Assembly (NCBI GenBank): GCA_900547385.1
Contig: URGQ01000007.1
Location: forward strand, 1-40,099
Origin: an uncultured Oscillospiraceae bacterium
GTDB lineage: Bacteria > Bacillota > Clostridia > Oscillospirales > Ruminococcaceae
Length of the DNA: 40,099 nucleotides
Reading direction: 5' to 3'
How positions within the stretch are numbered: position 1 is the first letter of the stretch; every line of letters begins with the position of its first letter. A model generated the notes under the pieces. It saw only the letters and a list, made by a program, of their open reading frames with translations. It did not search any database and had not been told where the DNA came from. A program made the position numbers and the translations under genes. Positions 38,980-40,099 of this stretch are shown one piece after another.

Positions 38980-39662
38980 TTATCTGTGGTTCGCCTTGGG
39001 AAAGTCGAATTTTGGTGTCTTTTTATCGTCTAACACCAATCTGGCATCAAAATTCTTTCCGGTCTTGGTGCTCACAAATCCCTTGATGGTATCTGTGACC
39101 CCATGGGTAATGAGCTTCTTTGCCTGGGCCGGCGTGATTTCCTTGCCGGCGATCTTCTTCCAGACTACAAAGCCGCAGCCACCGCCCTGGACTGCTTCGC
39201 AGGCGTAGGACTTCGGATATTCGCGGACGGCCTTGCCGCAGCAGGGACAGACTCCAATCTCCGTCCAGTGCTCGCCTGGGCGCTGGAACACATCCTTTGT
39301 TTCCTCCGGATCGTGGAACAGCTTGACCGTCTCCACATGGCTACGGATAAAACTTCGGATCTCCTCCATGAAGTCCTCGGGCGGCAGCTCGCCGGCTTGA
39401 ATTGCCGACAGGCTACGCTCCCAGCTGGCGGTCAGCTCCGGCTGCCGCAGCTCCTCCGTTACCACGGAGACCAGTGTTTTTCCCATTTCATTCGGCAGGA
39501 TCTTCTTTCCATCGCGGCGCAGGTAGCCGGAATGGATCACGCTCTCGATAATACCGGCTCTGGTCGCCGGAGTGCCCAGGCCTGCGGTGTCCGGGATCTC
39601 CCCCTCATCGCTGACCTTACGGACGGCATTCTCCATCGCTGCCAGTAGGGTATCCTCTGGTA
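38980..39662 (-). pseudogene. topB: C-terminal fragment of DNA topoisomerase III
   Basis: About 225 residues. The fragment starts at VPEDTLLAAMENA, equivalent to the conserved TEDTLL.AME region, and continues with GLGTPATRAGIIESVI and LGTPATRA, the hallmark of type IA topoisomerases. A C-terminal zinc ribbon follows (GVCPCCGKAV ... GGGCGFVVWKKIAGKEIT). An in-frame TGA lies just upstream and the DNA beyond belongs to tnpW, so the N-terminal two thirds, including the active-site Tyr, are lost. Conjugative elements often carry full topB; here it is broken by insertion or deletion. Confidence 0.85.
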
Positions 39663-39679
39663 CGCTTTGTCAAGGGTGT

Positions 39680-39880
39680 TTAAGAAATTCTCTCGCAGTC
39701 ATTCAAAATAAGCCGCTTGATTTTGTCGCTCATGGTTTCTTTGCTCGTTTCGCTGAAATGGATTTTGACGCGGTAGGTGGTTTTCCCTATTTTCTTTATC
39801 ATAACAGGCTGCGGGGCTTCCTTTACGGTCAGAGGGGAAGCAGCTGCGGTGGTGCTGGTCTTGCGGGTTTCATTGTTCAT
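39680..39880 (-). CDS. tnpW: Transposon-encoded protein TnpW
   Basis: A 66-residue protein from ATG at 39880 (AAGGAGAGACT before it). The Thr/Ala-rich start and the conserved part VMIKKIGKTTYRVKIHFSETSKETMSDKIKRLI match my memory of TnpW from Tn4451-like and related Firmicutes elements that use the large serine recombinase TnpX. It ends within about 20 bases of the broken end of topB, so a TnpX-type element probably lies to the right of the window. Confidence 0.75.
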   Translation of the reverse strand: MNNETRKTSTTAAASPLTVKEAPQPVMIKKIGKTTYRVKIHFSETSKETMSDKIKRLILNDCERIS

Positions 39881-39907
39881 AGTCTCTCCTTTCTGCTCAT
39901 GGCAAAT

Positions 39908-40033
39908 GCCCCTGTTACGCAATAGGACGCTGTTTTCGGGGGTAAAGGTACAAAGGTACCGCATGGACGGCTTTCTCCCTCTGAAAGCCCTATAAAATGG
40001 GGCTTCCAGAGCGTCTAATGCGTAACATGGGGC
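39908..40033. repeat. Long inverted repeat around a structured 80-base core
   Basis: The reverse of 39908-39930 and the forward 40011-40033 agree in about 22 of 23 positions, centred on GCGTAACA. The core holds direct repeats AAAGGTAC (near 39945-39960) and a GGCTTT / AAAGCC hairpin. It is upstream of tnpW, so it may be an element end, an origin, or regulatory DNA. Confidence 0.5.
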
Positions 40034-40049
40034 GGCTGTTTTGGGGTTG

Positions 40050-40095
40050 AAGTGGCGAAGTGGCAAAGTGGCAAGGTATCTGGGTTTTGCCACTT
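40050..40095. repeat. Tandem AAGTGGC repeats with an inverted copy
   Basis: AAGTGGC(G/A) occurs three times in a row at 40050-40073, and the reverse form TTTGCCACTT lies at 40086-40095. Iteron-like; it continues to the window end. Confidence 0.55.
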
Positions 40096-40099
40096 GGAT

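Overview
The window reads as a piece of genome from a gut-type Clostridia bacterium, most likely near Oscillospiraceae/Ruminococcaceae. Supporting signs are strong AGGAGG ribosome sites, ATG/GTG/TTG starts, a complete Firmicutes-order F-type ATP synthase operon, GC-rich housekeeping DNA, and an AT-richer accessory segment with genes typical of Clostridial conjugative elements. Family placement is inference; no marker gene settles it.

Left part (1-22.1 kb, chromosomal). On the minus strand lie a TAXI-type TRAP transporter (binding lipoprotein and fused permease), then a decayed sodium:solute symporter behind an amidohydrolase, a GntR/HutC repressor with three matching operators, a 5'-nucleotidase lipoprotein and a 44-residue membrane-anchored microprotein. 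On the plus strand lie yfbR (HD nucleotidase, with an unusual branched hairpin in its leader), a beta-propeller-like lipoprotein and a sigma/anti-sigma pair. A LuxR-type regulator diverges from the ATP synthase operon (atpZ-like, atpI, B, E, F, H, A, G, D, C). Its c subunit carries two carboxylates, suggesting Na+ coupling. A second sigma/anti-sigma pair and tRNA-Val(GAC) close this part.

Right part (22.2-40.1 kb, accessory). It starts directly after the tRNA. It holds a predicted small RNA, an ImmA-like protease and Xre repressor pair facing a lectin/peptidase gene through repressor operators, a lipoprotein, a third sigma/anti-sigma pair flanked by two secreted proteins, the mobilization genes mobA/mobC with a candidate oriT, a DUF6037-like gene whose second codon is TAG, a duplicated zinc-ribbon protein, a type I toxin-antitoxin locus, and element genes (ArdC-like/DUF3846 with a frameshift, a topB remnant, tnpW). 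No integrase is in view, so the right border is outside the window.

Most notable: (i) a promoter motif TGTCACA-N16-GGTTATATA occurs, exactly spaced, in front of the chromosomal sigma gene and both secreted-protein genes next to the mobile sigma gene, with a variant before that sigma gene itself, which defines a small regulon by sequence alone; (ii) a palindrome, core GTGTTCAACTTGAACAC, recurs seven times, only in non-coding gaps of the accessory region, at cassette borders and around the mobilization genes.
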